Made by a program: the position numbers and the translations under genes. This document shows positions 1 to 5,977 of a stretch of 5,977 nt of DNA, in pieces. Location of the stretch: contig CANKON010000096.1 of the NCBI GenBank assembly GCA_947484105.1, positions 1 through 5,977 of the forward strand, in the 5' to 3' direction. Under the pieces are notes generated by a model that worked only from the letters and a program-made list of their open reading frames with translations, had not been told where the DNA came from and ran no database searches. Source of the DNA: Methylococcaceae bacterium. Its GTDB lineage: Bacteria; Pseudomonadota; Gammaproteobacteria; Methylococcales; Methylomonadaceae. Within the stretch, counting starts at the first letter, position 1, and each line of letters opens with the position of its first letter.

Positions 1-41
1 TTATGCCGTTAATTGAAAAACTAAATGCGGAGGCAGAATGA
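1..41 (+). CDS. ccmG: C-terminal end of thiol:disulfide interchange protein CcmG/DsbE (partial)
   Basis: An open frame entering from the left edge reads MPLIEKLNAEAE and stops at the TGA of 39-41. Only about 13 codons are visible, so the assignment rests mainly on context. The short Leu-Pro-Leu-Ile-(basic/acidic) helix resembles the tail of CcmG/DsbE proteins, and ccmG normally sits directly upstream of ccmH in System I operons. CcmG is a membrane-anchored, periplasmic thioredoxin-like protein that reduces the apocytochrome c haem-binding cysteines together with CcmH. Its stop codon overlaps the ccmH start in an ATGA, which implies translational coupling. The thioredoxin fold and CXXC motif lie outside the window. 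The frame is well supported; the gene name is an inference. Confidence 0.62.
   Translation, partial: MPLIEKLNAEAE
29..33 (+). promoter_or_regulatory. ribosome binding site of ccmH
   Basis: GGAGG lies 4 bases before the ATG at 38. It is a full Shine-Dalgarno core, placed inside the last codons of the upstream gene, and it supports this start for ccmH. Confidence 0.6.
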
Positions 42-499
42 AAAAATTATTACTGAGTTTATTCCTTTTAAGCCAAAGCGTTCATGCTGAAATTGAAGTT
101 TATCAATTTAAAACTCCTGAACTTGAATTACGTTATCAATCTTTAACTGAAGAATTACGTTGTTTGGTTTGTCAAAATCAAAATATCGCCGATTCACACG
201 CGGAACTCGCGCAAGATTTACGTCGCAAAGTGTATGAAAAATTAAATGCTGGTGACAGCAACGATCAAATTATTGATTATATGACCGAGCGTTACGGTGA
301 TTTTGTGTTGTATCGTCCGCCATTTAATTTGAAAACGGTCATTTTATGGCTTGCACCCGTGTTAACGTTGTTAATCGGCGGCATTGGTTTTTGGGCGTTG
401 CTTAAACGTAGTGAAACAAATGCTATTGAACAATTATCCGATGCTGAACACGCTCAATTGGACAAACTTCTTCATACAAAAACGAGTAATAAAAAATGA
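38..499 (+). CDS. ccmH: Cytochrome c maturation protein CcmH (short, thioredoxin-like thiol oxidoreductase)
   Basis: CcmH (also CycL/Ccl2) is an inner-membrane protein with a periplasmic dithiol. It acts with CcmG to keep or make the apocytochrome CXXCH cysteines reduced for haem ligation. The 153-residue product shows the family plan: a signal peptide at residues 1-17 (Lys-Lys, a Leu-rich core, VHA before the predicted cut), the hallmark LRCLVCQNQ at 40-48 with active-site Cys42 and Cys45, a helical periplasmic domain to about residue 99, one membrane helix at about 100-122, and a short basic/polar cytoplasmic tail. The length matches the stand-alone CcmH of Pseudomonas-type operons. In E. 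coli this domain is fused to the CcmI-like TPR domain. The ATG is fixed by the GGAGG at 29-33 and the ATGA overlap with the upstream gene. The stop overlaps the ccmI start in the same way. Identification is very secure. Confidence 0.96.
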   Translation: MKKLLLSLFLLSQSVHAEIEVYQFKTPELELRYQSLTEELRCLVCQNQNIADSHAELAQDLRRKVYEKLNAGDSNDQIIDYMTERYGDFVLYRPPFNLKTVILWLAPVLTLLIGGIGFWALLKRSETNAIEQLSDAEHAQLDKLLHTKTSNKK

Positions 500-1725
500 T
501 TCAATTTGGTATTTTTGTCGCGTTATTGATTGCGATTGCGTTATGTTTTTTGCTGATTCCGCTTTGGATGAAACCCAAAATTGTGTCAAGTGACGATTCT
601 GAAATTAACATCGAATTGGCGCAAAAAAAATTGCACACGTTAGAAGCTGATTTAGAAAATGGCATCATTACGCAAGCGCAATATGAATTGTTAAAAAACG
701 AGTTAATGCTGAATTTACAACGTGATTTAAAACAGTCTGATGTACACATTGTTGATGAAAAAAAAGGACGTTGGTTAGCGATTCCGTTAAGCGTTTTTGT
801 GCCATTATTAGCGTTAGCGATTTACAGCGTAAAAGGTGATTTTCGTGCATTTGATGCCGTACAAACCCAGATGAAAGAAAAACCCACGTCGTCGGATATT
901 AACGCGATGGTTGAAAAGCTCGCGCAAAAAATGAAAGATAATCCTAGCGATTCCGAAGGTTGGATTATGTTGGCACGTTCGTACAAAGTCATGAAACGTT
1001 ATTCTGAATCCGTTGAAGCGTTGCGAAAAGCACTTGCTTTGACAGGTGAACAGCCAGAAATTTTATTGCAATTGGCGGATGTGATTGCCATGAAAAATGG
1101 TGGTTCGTTGTTAGGTGAACCAGCCGAATTAGTCGCAAAGTCGCTCGATATTGATGCAAATAATGATATGGGTTTATGGCTTTATGGTTTAGCAAGCGCC
1201 GAAGACGGTAAATTTAATGAAGCGATTGGTTATTGGAAAAAATTACAAACGCATTACAAACCCGAAGACGATGATTTCAAAGAAGTTCAAAAATTGATTA
1301 ATCAAGCGCATGAAGCATTGGGGCAAGATGCAGAAGTTTTATCGCAATCAAAACCCGACATTAAAACAGTTGCAACAGGAAAAAGTATTCGTGTTTCGGT
1401 GACGTTAAATGAAAAATTGAAGGCTTCAGCAAATCCTGAAGATGTTGTTTTTATTTACGCGCAACCTGCTCAAGGTGGAAAAATGCCGCTTGCCGTTGTG
1501 AAAAAACAAGTTAAAGATTTGCCATTAGAGGTCACGCTCGATGACAGCATGGCAATGATGCCTACAATGACAATTTCGTCGGTAGAAAATGTACAAATTA
1601 GCGCGAGAATTAGCCATTCAGGCAATGCCATCGCGCAAAGTGGTGAGCCGATTGGAAAAACGCTGTTATCGACGACGGCGGATAATGGCGTGGTGAAATT
1701 GGCAATTAGCGAACTTGTTCCTTGA
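496..1725 (+). CDS. ccmI: Cytochrome c maturation protein CcmI (TPR apocytochrome chaperone)
   Basis: CcmI (CycH) is the apocytochrome c chaperone of the haem ligation complex, working with CcmF and CcmH. The 409-residue product has the expected layout. A first membrane helix spans about residues 3-23. A cytoplasmic, coiled-coil-like loop (about 35-90) carries heptad-like Leu spacing and the family-typical segment around DLENGIITQAQYELLKNEL. A second membrane helix spans about 93-112. A periplasmic TPR region follows (about 138-275), with SEGWIMLARSY and helix pairs matching TPR spacing. A C-terminal beta-rich periplasmic domain (about 296-393) contains SIRVSVTLNEKL, VVFIYAQPAQGGKMPLAVVK and the region around QISARIS, all typical of CycH C-terminal domains. 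The start overlaps the ccmH stop (ATGA at 496-499), and no strong ribosome binding site precedes it (only GAG at 484-486), so translation is probably coupled to ccmH. It is the last ccm gene here; no convincing terminator follows it. Confidence 0.93.
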   Translation: MIQFGIFVALLIAIALCFLLIPLWMKPKIVSSDDSEINIELAQKKLHTLEADLENGIITQAQYELLKNELMLNLQRDLKQSDVHIVDEKKGRWLAIPLSVFVPLLALAIYSVKGDFRAFDAVQTQMKEKPTSSDINAMVEKLAQKMKDNPSDSEGWIMLARSYKVMKRYSESVEALRKALALTGEQPEILLQLADVIAMKNGGSLLGEPAELVAKSLDIDANNDMGLWLYGLASAEDGKFNEAIGYWKKLQTHYKPEDDDFKEVQKLINQAHEALGQDAEVLSQSKPDIKTVATGKSIRVSVTLNEKLKASANPEDVVFIYAQPAQGGKMPLAVVKKQVKDLPLEVTLDDSMAMMPTMTISSVENVQISARISHSGNAIAQSGEPIGKTLLSTTADNGVVKLAISELVP

Positions 1726-1790
1726 AATTAGAAAAGCAGATCTTGAGCATTATATTTGAATTCTGATTTTAATCTTGGAGAAATTATTAC

Positions 1791-1820
1791 TTGTTGCTTA
1801 AACGTGATTGCGGCTATAAT
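1791..1820 (+). promoter_or_regulatory. Probable sigma-70 promoter of the tRNA-Leu gene
   Basis: A perfect -10 hexamer TATAAT at 1815-1820 lies 17 bases before the first tRNA base. A weak -35, TTGTTG at 1791-1796, is 18 bases upstream of it; TTGCTT at 1794-1799 is an alternative with a 15-base spacer. Initiation would fall near 1827, giving a leader of about ten bases before the mature 5' end. The -10 and its position are seen directly. The -35 choice is uncertain. Confidence 0.6.
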
Positions 1821-1837
1821 TCCAAGTTCATTAACGT

Positions 1838-1922
1838 GCGAATGTGGCGAAATTGGTATACGCGCTGGATTTAGGTTCCTGTGGGTCACCCCGTGAGAGT
1901 TCGAGTCTCTCCATTCGCACCA
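1838..1922 (+). tRNA. tRNA-Leu, anticodon UAG, CCA encoded
   Basis: This is an 85-base class II tRNA with a clean cloverleaf. The acceptor stem GCGAATG (1838-1844) pairs with CATTCGC (1912-1918), followed by discriminator A1919 and encoded CCA (1920-1922). The D stem is GCG (1847-1849) with CGC (1861-1863), and the D loop has GG at 1855-1856. The anticodon stem is 1865-1869 with 1877-1881, and the loop TTTAGGT places anticodon TAG at 1872-1874. A long variable arm TGGG/CCCG (1882-1885 with 1890-1893) closes a TCAC loop. The T stem GAGAG/CTCTC (1895-1899 with 1907-1911) closes loop TTCGAGT. The long variable arm, A73 and the near match to E. coli tRNA-Leu(UAG) make the identity secure; it should read CUA and other CUN codons. 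One oddity is that T1866 faces T1880 in the anticodon stem, an unpaired U·U. Confidence 0.97.
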
Positions 1923-1965
1923 CTAATATCCGAATCACAAAGTTATTCCAAAATATCAAATCATT

Positions 1966-1980
1966 AAGCCGAATCGGCTT
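1966..1980 (+). repeat. Short inverted repeat (6-bp hairpin) between tRNA-Leu and tig
   Basis: AAGCCG (1966-1971) pairs perfectly with CGGCTT (1975-1980) around a three-base AAT loop. No T-run follows on the + strand, so it does not look like a standard intrinsic terminator. It could mark the 3' trailer of the tRNA transcript, a processing or pausing site, or leader structure of tig. A possible tig promoter -35 begins at its right edge. The pairing is seen; the role is unknown. Confidence 0.4.
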
Positions 1981-2005
1981 GCAAAGACACTCTAACTTCA
2001 ATAAT
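1979..2005 (+). promoter_or_regulatory. Weak candidate promoter for tig
   Basis: TTGCAA at 1979-1984 is followed after 15 bases by AATAAT at 2000-2005, five of six matches to the -10 consensus. With a 17-base spacer the -10 would instead be the poorer TAATTT at 2002-2007. Initiation near 2012 would leave a leader of about 20 bases. Transcription of tig could equally continue from the tRNA promoter, since no intrinsic terminator separates them. I saw no good sigma-32 match here. Confidence 0.3.
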
Positions 2006-2021
2006 TTAACAAACATCTTGT

Positions 2022-2026
2022 GGGGA
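2022..2026 (+). promoter_or_regulatory. Ribosome binding site that sets the tig start
   Basis: GGGGA lies 5 bases before the ATG at 2032. It overlaps an in-frame GTG at 2020 that would add four residues, so the Shine-Dalgarno position favours 2032 as the true start. Confidence 0.65.
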
Positions 2027-2031
2027 AAATA

Positions 2032-3324
2032 ATGGAAATTTCTGTTGAACAAACATCAGAATTAGGTCGCAAAATGACCATCACTTTGCCAGAATCAGTG
2101 GTTCAAGCGCAAATCGCTCCGCGTTTAAAAAAAATCGCGAAAGAAGCGCGGATTGACGGTTTTCGTCGCGGCAAAGTTCCTACAAATGTTGTTGCCAAAA
2201 TGTATGGCGAACAAGTTCGCTACGAAGCAACGCAAGAATTGATTCAAACTAGCTATTTCGACGCGCTAAAAGAACAAGGTATCAATCCAGCGGGTTATCC
2301 GCACATTGACCTTTCAGATACGACGGAAGGTTTCAGTTATGTTGCGAATTTTGAAGTTTATCCTGAAGTTTCATTAGAAGGCGCAGACCAATTAGCTGTA
2401 AAACAACAAGTTGCAACCGTTGAAGAAAGCGACGTTGACGATATGATTGCCAAATTACGCGAACAACGTAAAACATGGGAAGTGGTTGAGCGTGCTACCG
2501 AAGAAAAAAATCGTGTCACGATTGATTTTTTAGGCAATGTTGAAGGCGAAACAATTACCAACGACAAAGTCACTGACTACGCCGTTGAAATGGGCGCAAG
2601 CCAAATGATTCCAGGTTTTGAAGAAAATTTAATCGGTTTGAAAGCAGGCGATACTAAAAATTTCACCTTAAATTTTCCAGAAGATTATCCAAATGAAAAA
2701 TTAGCAGGCAAAGCCGCTGATTTTGAAGTCGAAGTGAAACAAGTTGAAGCGGCTGTTTTACCTGAAATTGACAATGAATTTGTAAAAGCCTACGGTACTG
2801 AAAGTGGCACAGTAGAAGGCTTTCGTTCAGATGTTAAAGAAAACATGGCACGCGAACTTGCTAACAAATTAAAAGCCAATTTGAAAAATGCGACCTTGAC
2901 TGCGTTATATGAAAAAATCAATTTGACCGTTCCGAATGCCTTAATCGACGAAGAAGTTGAAGAACTTTTGAAACCTTACAAAGAAATGGCGAAGAAAAAC
3001 AAAGTTGATTTGAATGCCTTAAATTTACCGCGTGAACCATTTGAAGAAGAAGCCAAAAAACGTATTGCATTAGGTTTAATTGTTGGTGAAATCATTCATC
3101 AAAACGAATTGAAAGTTGACGAAGATAAAGTCAAATCTCGCGTTGAAGACATGGCGAAAAGCTACGAAAATCCAGCGCAAGTAGTTGAATGGTATTACAA
3201 AGACGAAAACCGTTTAAAAGACGTGCGTCAAATGACAATGGAAGAACAAGTCACAGAATGGTTACTTGCAAAAGCGACTGTCACGACTGAAAATGTCGAT
3301 TTCCAAACTGCTATGAACGCTTAA
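2032..3324 (+). CDS. tig: Trigger factor (ribosome-associated chaperone and peptidyl-prolyl isomerase)
   Basis: Trigger factor docks at ribosomal protein L23 near the exit tunnel, shields nascent chains and catalyses prolyl isomerisation. The product has 430 residues (E. coli has 432). The N-terminal ribosome-binding domain carries the signature GFRRGKVP at residues 43-50. The FKBP-type PPIase domain spans about 155-243, including RVTIDFLGNVEGE and MIPGFEENLIGLKAGD (192-207). The helical C-terminal chaperone domain follows, with conserved segments LIDEEVEELL, LPREPFEEEAKKRI and MTMEEQVTEWLLAKA. The ATG at 2032 was chosen because MEISVEQ aligns with the E. coli start MQVSVET and because of the GGGGA at 2022-2026; the GTG at 2020 would place four extra residues before this conserved start. 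clpP begins 12 bases after the stop, so folding and degradation functions are probably co-transcribed. No key motif is missing. Confidence 0.97.
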   Translation: MEISVEQTSELGRKMTITLPESVVQAQIAPRLKKIAKEARIDGFRRGKVPTNVVAKMYGEQVRYEATQELIQTSYFDALKEQGINPAGYPHIDLSDTTEGFSYVANFEVYPEVSLEGADQLAVKQQVATVEESDVDDMIAKLREQRKTWEVVERATEEKNRVTIDFLGNVEGETITNDKVTDYAVEMGASQMIPGFEENLIGLKAGDTKNFTLNFPEDYPNEKLAGKAADFEVEVKQVEAAVLPEIDNEFVKAYGTESGTVEGFRSDVKENMARELANKLKANLKNATLTALYEKINLTVPNALIDEEVEELLKPYKEMAKKNKVDLNALNLPREPFEEEAKKRIALGLIVGEIIHQNELKVDEDKVKSRVEDMAKSYENPAQVVEWYYKDENRLKDVRQMTMEEQVTEWLLAKATVTTENVDFQTAMNA

Positions 3325-3336
3325 TCGGAACCCAAA

Positions 3337-3990
3337 ATGTATTCACAACAACTCGCACAAATGATGGCAACACAAGCGGCTGGCGGTTTAGTGCCGATGG
3401 TCGTTGAACAAACAGCGCGTGGAGAACGGGCTTTTGATATTTATTCACGTTTGCTGAAAGAGCGCGTGATTTTTTTGGTGGGTCAAGTTGAAGATTACAT
3501 GGCAAACCTTGTCGTGGCGCAGTTGTTGTTTTTGGAATCTGAAAATCCTGACAAAGATATTCACCTTTATATCAATTCTCCTGGCGGTTCGGTGACCGCG
3601 GGAATGTCGATTTATGACACGATGCAATTCATTAAACCTGACGTTAGCACGATGTGTATTGGTCAAGCGGCAAGTATGGGTGCAGTTTTATTGACGGCTG
3701 GCGCGAAAGGAAAGCGTTATTGTTTGCCAAATTCTCGCGTGATGATTCATCAGCCATTAGGCGGTTTTTCGGGTCAAGCGTCGGATTTTGAAATTCATGC
3801 AAAAGAAATTTTGTCGATTCGTGAAAAATTGAACAAAATTTTGTCGCACCATTCAGGTCAATCGTTGAAAAAAATTCAAGCAGATACCGACCGCGATAAT
3901 TTCCTAAGTGCGACCGATGCCGTGACTTATGGATTGATTGATTCTGTTTTGACTGATCGCAATGCAGCACCTACAAAAACTGACAAATAA
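3337..3990 (+). CDS. clpP: ATP-dependent Clp protease proteolytic subunit ClpP
   Basis: ClpP is the cytoplasmic serine peptidase (family S14) that forms a two-heptamer chamber fed by ClpX, and by ClpA where present. The catalytic triad is visible: Ser113 in GQAASMGA, His138 in VMIHQPLGG and Asp187 in TDRDNF. The conserved [13 protein letters not shown] (78-90) and [15 protein letters not shown] (91-105) are also present. The product is 217 residues against 207 in E. coli. Residues 1-16 look like a propeptide (Gln/Ala/Met-rich), and by alignment the mature chain would begin at Gly17 before LVPMVVEQ. The other difference is an eight-residue C-terminal extension after LTDRN. The start has only a weak CGGAA (3326-3330) six bases upstream; later ATGs at codons 9 and 10 are possible but would shorten the propeptide. 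It lies 12 bases after tig and 12 before clpX, consistent with an operon that co-produces the protease and its unfoldase. Confidence 0.97.
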   Translation: MYSQQLAQMMATQAAGGLVPMVVEQTARGERAFDIYSRLLKERVIFLVGQVEDYMANLVVAQLLFLESENPDKDIHLYINSPGGSVTAGMSIYDTMQFIKPDVSTMCIGQAASMGAVLLTAGAKGKRYCLPNSRVMIHQPLGGFSGQASDFEIHAKEILSIREKLNKILSHHSGQSLKKIQADTDRDNFLSATDAVTYGLIDSVLTDRNAAPTKTDK

Positions 3991-4002
3991 ATTGGCGACA
4001 AA

Positions 4003-5301
4003 ATGAGCAGAGAAAAAGAAGAAGATATGGCGATTTGTTCGTTTTGCCAAAAATCACAAGTCGAAGTCCGCAAAATGATTGCTGGTCCTTCTGTTTATAT
4101 TTGTGACGAATGTGTGGCGTTGTGTGAAGACATTTTGATTGAAGAATTAGGCGAAGTTACGGCGATTACTGATGGTGATTTACCAAAACCAAAAGAAATC
4201 AAAGGCGAATTAGACGGCTATGTTATTGGTCAAGAAAAAGCCAAAAAAATCTTAGCCGTGGCGGTTTATAACCATTACAAACGCCTTCGTAACAAAACGA
4301 TTAAAAACAAAAAAAATCACGTTGAACTTTCAAAAAGTAACATTTTGTTAATTGGTCCAACGGGTTCAGGCAAAACATTATTGGCTGAAACCTTAGCGCG
4401 ATTGCTTGACGTACCATTTGCCATTGCTGATGCAACAACGCTTACTGAAGCGGGTTATGTCGGCGAAGACGTTGACAACATCATTCAAAAGATTTTGCAA
4501 AAATGCGATTACGATGTTGAAAAAGCCGAATCAGCGATTGTTTATATTGACGAAATCGACAAAATTTCACGTCGCTCTGAAAGCCAATCTATTACCCGTG
4601 ACGTTTCGGGCGAAGGCGTGCAGCAAGCATTGTTAAAATTGATTGAAGGCACAATTGCTTCCGTTTCACCACAAGGTGGTCGCAAAAATCCGAACCAAGA
4701 TTTTATTCACGTTAACACTAAAAACATTTTGTTCATTGTTGGCGGTGCATTTTCAGGTTTGGATAAAGTGATTCAAGCACGTTCTGAAAAAGGCGGCATC
4801 GGTTTTTCTGCTCAAGTCAAAACCAAAGATGACAGTAAAAATGTAGGTGAATGGTTTGCACAAGTTGAAGCGGATGATTTAATTCGTTACGGTTTGATTC
4901 CTGAATTAGTGGGACGTTTGCCCGTTGTTGCAACATTGGAAGAATTAGACGAAGCGGCATTGATTCAAATTTTGACCGAGCCTAAAAATGCGTTGGTAAA
5001 ACAATATCAGCATCTGTTTGAAATGGAAGGCACAGAGCTTGAATTTAGTGAAGATTCGCTCGGCACAATCGCACAAAAAGCAATGGAACGTAAAACAGGC
5101 GCACGCGGTTTGCGGACGATTGTTGAAAACGTTTTGTTAAATACGATGTATGAAATTCCCTCAGCGGATAATGTTGAGAAAGTCATTGTTGATAAAGAAG
5201 TCATTTTGGGTAATTCTGAACCCAAAATGATTTTTAAAAATGAAAATATCGAAAAATCAGAACGTAAAGTTTCGACTAAAAAAACAGCTGCCGAAAGTTA
5301 G
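4003..5301 (+). CDS. clpX: ATP-dependent Clp protease ATP-binding subunit ClpX
   Basis: ClpX is the hexameric AAA+ unfoldase that recognises tagged proteins (for example ssrA-tagged) and threads them into ClpP. The product has 432 residues and the following motifs in order. The N-terminal zinc-binding domain has Cys12, Cys15, Cys34 and Cys37. Walker A is GPTGSGKT (118-125). The pore-1 loop is GYVG (151-154). Walker B is IVYIDEID (179-186). The pore-entrance loop reads GGRKNP (225-230), where the family norm is RKH. The ClpP-docking IGF tripeptide is at 266-268. VGRLPVV follows at 303-309, and the sensor-2 GAR at 366-368. A Lys/Asn-rich stretch sits near 98-106 and a charged tail near 412-432. 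The ATG at 4003 gives a zinc domain close to the E. coli layout; an in-frame ATG at 4027 would leave only three residues before the first Cys. No strong Shine-Dalgarno is present (GGCGA at 3994-3998). The gene ends the tig-clpP-clpX unit at a terminator. Confidence 0.97.
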   Translation: MSREKEEDMAICSFCQKSQVEVRKMIAGPSVYICDECVALCEDILIEELGEVTAITDGDLPKPKEIKGELDGYVIGQEKAKKILAVAVYNHYKRLRNKTIKNKKNHVELSKSNILLIGPTGSGKTLLAETLARLLDVPFAIADATTLTEAGYVGEDVDNIIQKILQKCDYDVEKAESAIVYIDEIDKISRRSESQSITRDVSGEGVQQALLKLIEGTIASVSPQGGRKNPNQDFIHVNTKNILFIVGGAFSGLDKVIQARSEKGGIGFSAQVKTKDDSKNVGEWFAQVEADDLIRYGLIPELVGRLPVVATLEELDEAALIQILTEPKNALVKQYQHLFEMEGTELEFSEDSLGTIAQKAMERKTGARGLRTIVENVLLNTMYEIPSADNVEKVIVDKEVILGNSEPKMIFKNENIEKSERKVSTKKTAAES

Positions 5302-5331
5302 TTTGATATTTTCGATACGCTAAAAATACAG

Positions 5332-5363
5332 GGATGCTTGAATAAAAAGCATCCTTTTTTTTT
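5332..5363 (+). terminator. Rho-independent terminator after clpX
   Basis: GGATGCTT (5332-5339) pairs perfectly over 8 bp with AAGCATCC (5347-5354) around a seven-base loop, followed at once by nine T residues (5355-5363). This is a textbook intrinsic terminator 30 bases after the clpX stop. It should end the tig-clpP-clpX transcript before lon. Confidence 0.93.
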
Positions 5364-5384
5364 GTAGATAGTCTTTAGAAATGA

Positions 5385-5413
5385 CTTGTTTTTTACAGCA
5401 CTTACCCCATAGT
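5385..5413 (+). promoter_or_regulatory. Heat-shock (sigma-32-like) promoter of lon, overlapping a weak sigma-70 match
   Basis: CTTGTT at 5385-5390 and CCCCAT at 5405-5410 are separated by 14 bases. This fits the RpoH pattern CTTGAA, about 13-14 bases, CCCCAT; the -10 half is perfect and the -35 half keeps CTTG. The E. coli lon promoter is a known sigma-32 promoter with the same CCCCAT element. Overlapping it, TTGTTT (5386-5391) and CATAGT (5408-5413) with a 16-base spacer could serve sigma-70 for basal expression. Initiation would fall near 5417-5420, about 30 bases before the lon ATG. Elements and spacing are seen; sigma use is inferred. Confidence 0.7.
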
Positions 5414-5447
5414 CTAGCCATCCTTAACGATTCACACGGTAAAAAAT

Positions 5448-5977
5448 ATGACTGAATTTTTGCTTATTCCTGTTCTGCCATTGCGCGATGTGGTGGTTTA
5501 TCCCAACATGGTGATTCCTCTTTTTGTAGGGCGTGATCAATCCATTGACGCGCTTAATAACGCAATCAAAGATAATCGCCAAGTGTTGCTTGTCGCACAA
5601 AAAACACCTGAAGTTGATGCTCCCGAAATCAAAGATTTGTATGAAGTCGGCACGTTGTCAAATATGTTGCAAATGTTAAAACTTCCTGATGGCACGGTAA
5701 AAGTATTAATGGAAGGCGAGCAACGCTGCATTGTGCATGGTTACGAAAAACACGACGGTTTTCTGTGTGCGAAAGTCGAAGAAGTGGACGAAACCTATGA
5801 AATGCCTGACATAGAAAAAGACATTGTTGAACGCACAGCTCTTTCATCATTTGAAAATTACGTCAAACTCAATAATAAAATTCCGCCTGAAGTTTTAAAT
5901 GTACTTGGTGAAATTGACGATGCTAGCCGTTTAGCCGACACGATGGCAGCGCATATCAATTTAAAAGTATCTGACAA
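5448..5977 (+). CDS. lon: ATP-dependent protease La (Lon), N-terminal part (runs off right edge)
   Basis: Lon is a homo-oligomeric cytoplasmic AAA+ serine protease that degrades misfolded and short-lived regulatory proteins. The frame from the ATG at 5448 is open to the window end, giving 176 complete codons. The translation starts MTEFLLIPVLPLRDVVVYP and continues with the Lon substrate-binding (LAN/PUA-like) domain: NMVIPLFVGRDQSI at 20-33, LLVAQK near 47, MLQMLKLPDGTVKVLMEG near 73-90, LNNKIPPEVL near 141-150 and DDASRLADTMAAHINLK near 157-173. Each of these matches E. coli Lon closely. The ATPase and Ser-Lys protease domains lie beyond the edge. The start aligns with the family, but the ribosome binding site is poor (CGGTAA a few bases upstream, within an A-rich run). 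The gene has its own heat-shock-type promoter and is separated from clpX by a terminator. Confidence 0.96.
   Translation, partial: MTEFLLIPVLPLRDVVVYPNMVIPLFVGRDQSIDALNNAIKDNRQVLLVAQKTPEVDAPEIKDLYEVGTLSNMLQMLKLPDGTVKVLMEGEQRCIVHGYEKHDGFLCAKVEEVDETYEMPDIEKDIVERTALSSFENYVKLNNKIPPEVLNVLGEIDDASRLADTMAAHINLKVSD

Noticed and set aside
1966..1980. Hairpin as an intrinsic terminator of the tRNA gene
   Set aside because: The stem is perfect but no T-run follows it on the + strand, so only an inverted repeat is claimed.
2020..2022. GTG as an upstream start for trigger factor
   Set aside because: It overlaps the GGGGA ribosome binding site and would add four residues before the conserved N-terminus; ATG 2032 fits better.
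1844..2032. 62-codon + strand frame starting inside the tRNA
   Set aside because: It begins within the acceptor/D-arm region of tRNA-Leu and translates tRNA sequence, so it is a chance frame.
1831..2052. 73-codon - strand frame across the tRNA and tig start
   Set aside because: It covers the complement of a structured tRNA and has no family resemblance or start signals.
3644..3970. 108-codon open frame on the - strand inside clpP
   Set aside because: It is antisense to a fully conserved clpP, contains no recognisable domain and has no evident ribosome binding site; its openness is a by-product of clpP codon usage.
5292..5314. CGAAA ... TTTCG inverted repeat around the clpX stop
   Set aside because: It has only 5 bp with a long AT-rich loop, which is expected by chance; the real terminator is at 5332-5363.
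1..5977. Possible hidden accessory system, mobile element or CRISPR array
   Set aside because: Coding density is nearly complete with recognised housekeeping genes, no direct-repeat array, terminal inverted repeats or integrase/transposase motifs were seen, and the gaps are at most about 150 bases once the tRNA is placed.

Overview
The window is a compact, AT-rich bacterial chromosome segment with every gene on the + strand. Protein sequences and gene order point to a gammaproteobacterium. The trigger factor, ClpP, ClpX and Lon reading frames align closely, from memory, with the E. coli proteins, and the order tig-clpP-clpX-lon is the classic gammaproteobacterial one. CcmH and CcmI are separate proteins, as in Pseudomonas, rather than the fused CcmH of E. 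coli. I cannot assign a genus from the sequence alone.

Positions 1-1725 hold the distal end of a cytochrome c maturation (System I) operon: the last codons of a probable ccmG/dsbE, then ccmH and ccmI, each joined to its neighbour by a 4-base ATGA overlap. Their products act at the periplasmic face of the inner membrane. CcmG and CcmH handle the thiols of the apocytochrome CXXCH motif, and CcmI holds the apocytochrome for haem ligation. Positions 1726-2031 hold a tRNA-Leu(UAG) gene with a plausible sigma-70 promoter, followed by a short leader with a small hairpin and a strong ribosome binding site for tig.

Positions 2032-5301 are a tight protein-quality-control cluster, tig-clpP-clpX, with 12-bp gaps. 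Trigger factor folds nascent chains at the ribosome exit tunnel. ClpX unfolds substrates and feeds them to the ClpP peptidase. A strong intrinsic terminator follows clpX. Next come a heat-shock-type (sigma-32-like) promoter and the first 176 codons of lon, which runs off the right edge.

This is a housekeeping region. I see no mobile element, CRISPR array, phage gene or undescribed system. The points worth a second look are small: an RKH-to-RKN change in the ClpX pore-entrance loop, a U·U mismatch in the tRNA anticodon stem, and the promoter/terminator architecture that separates lon from clpPX.
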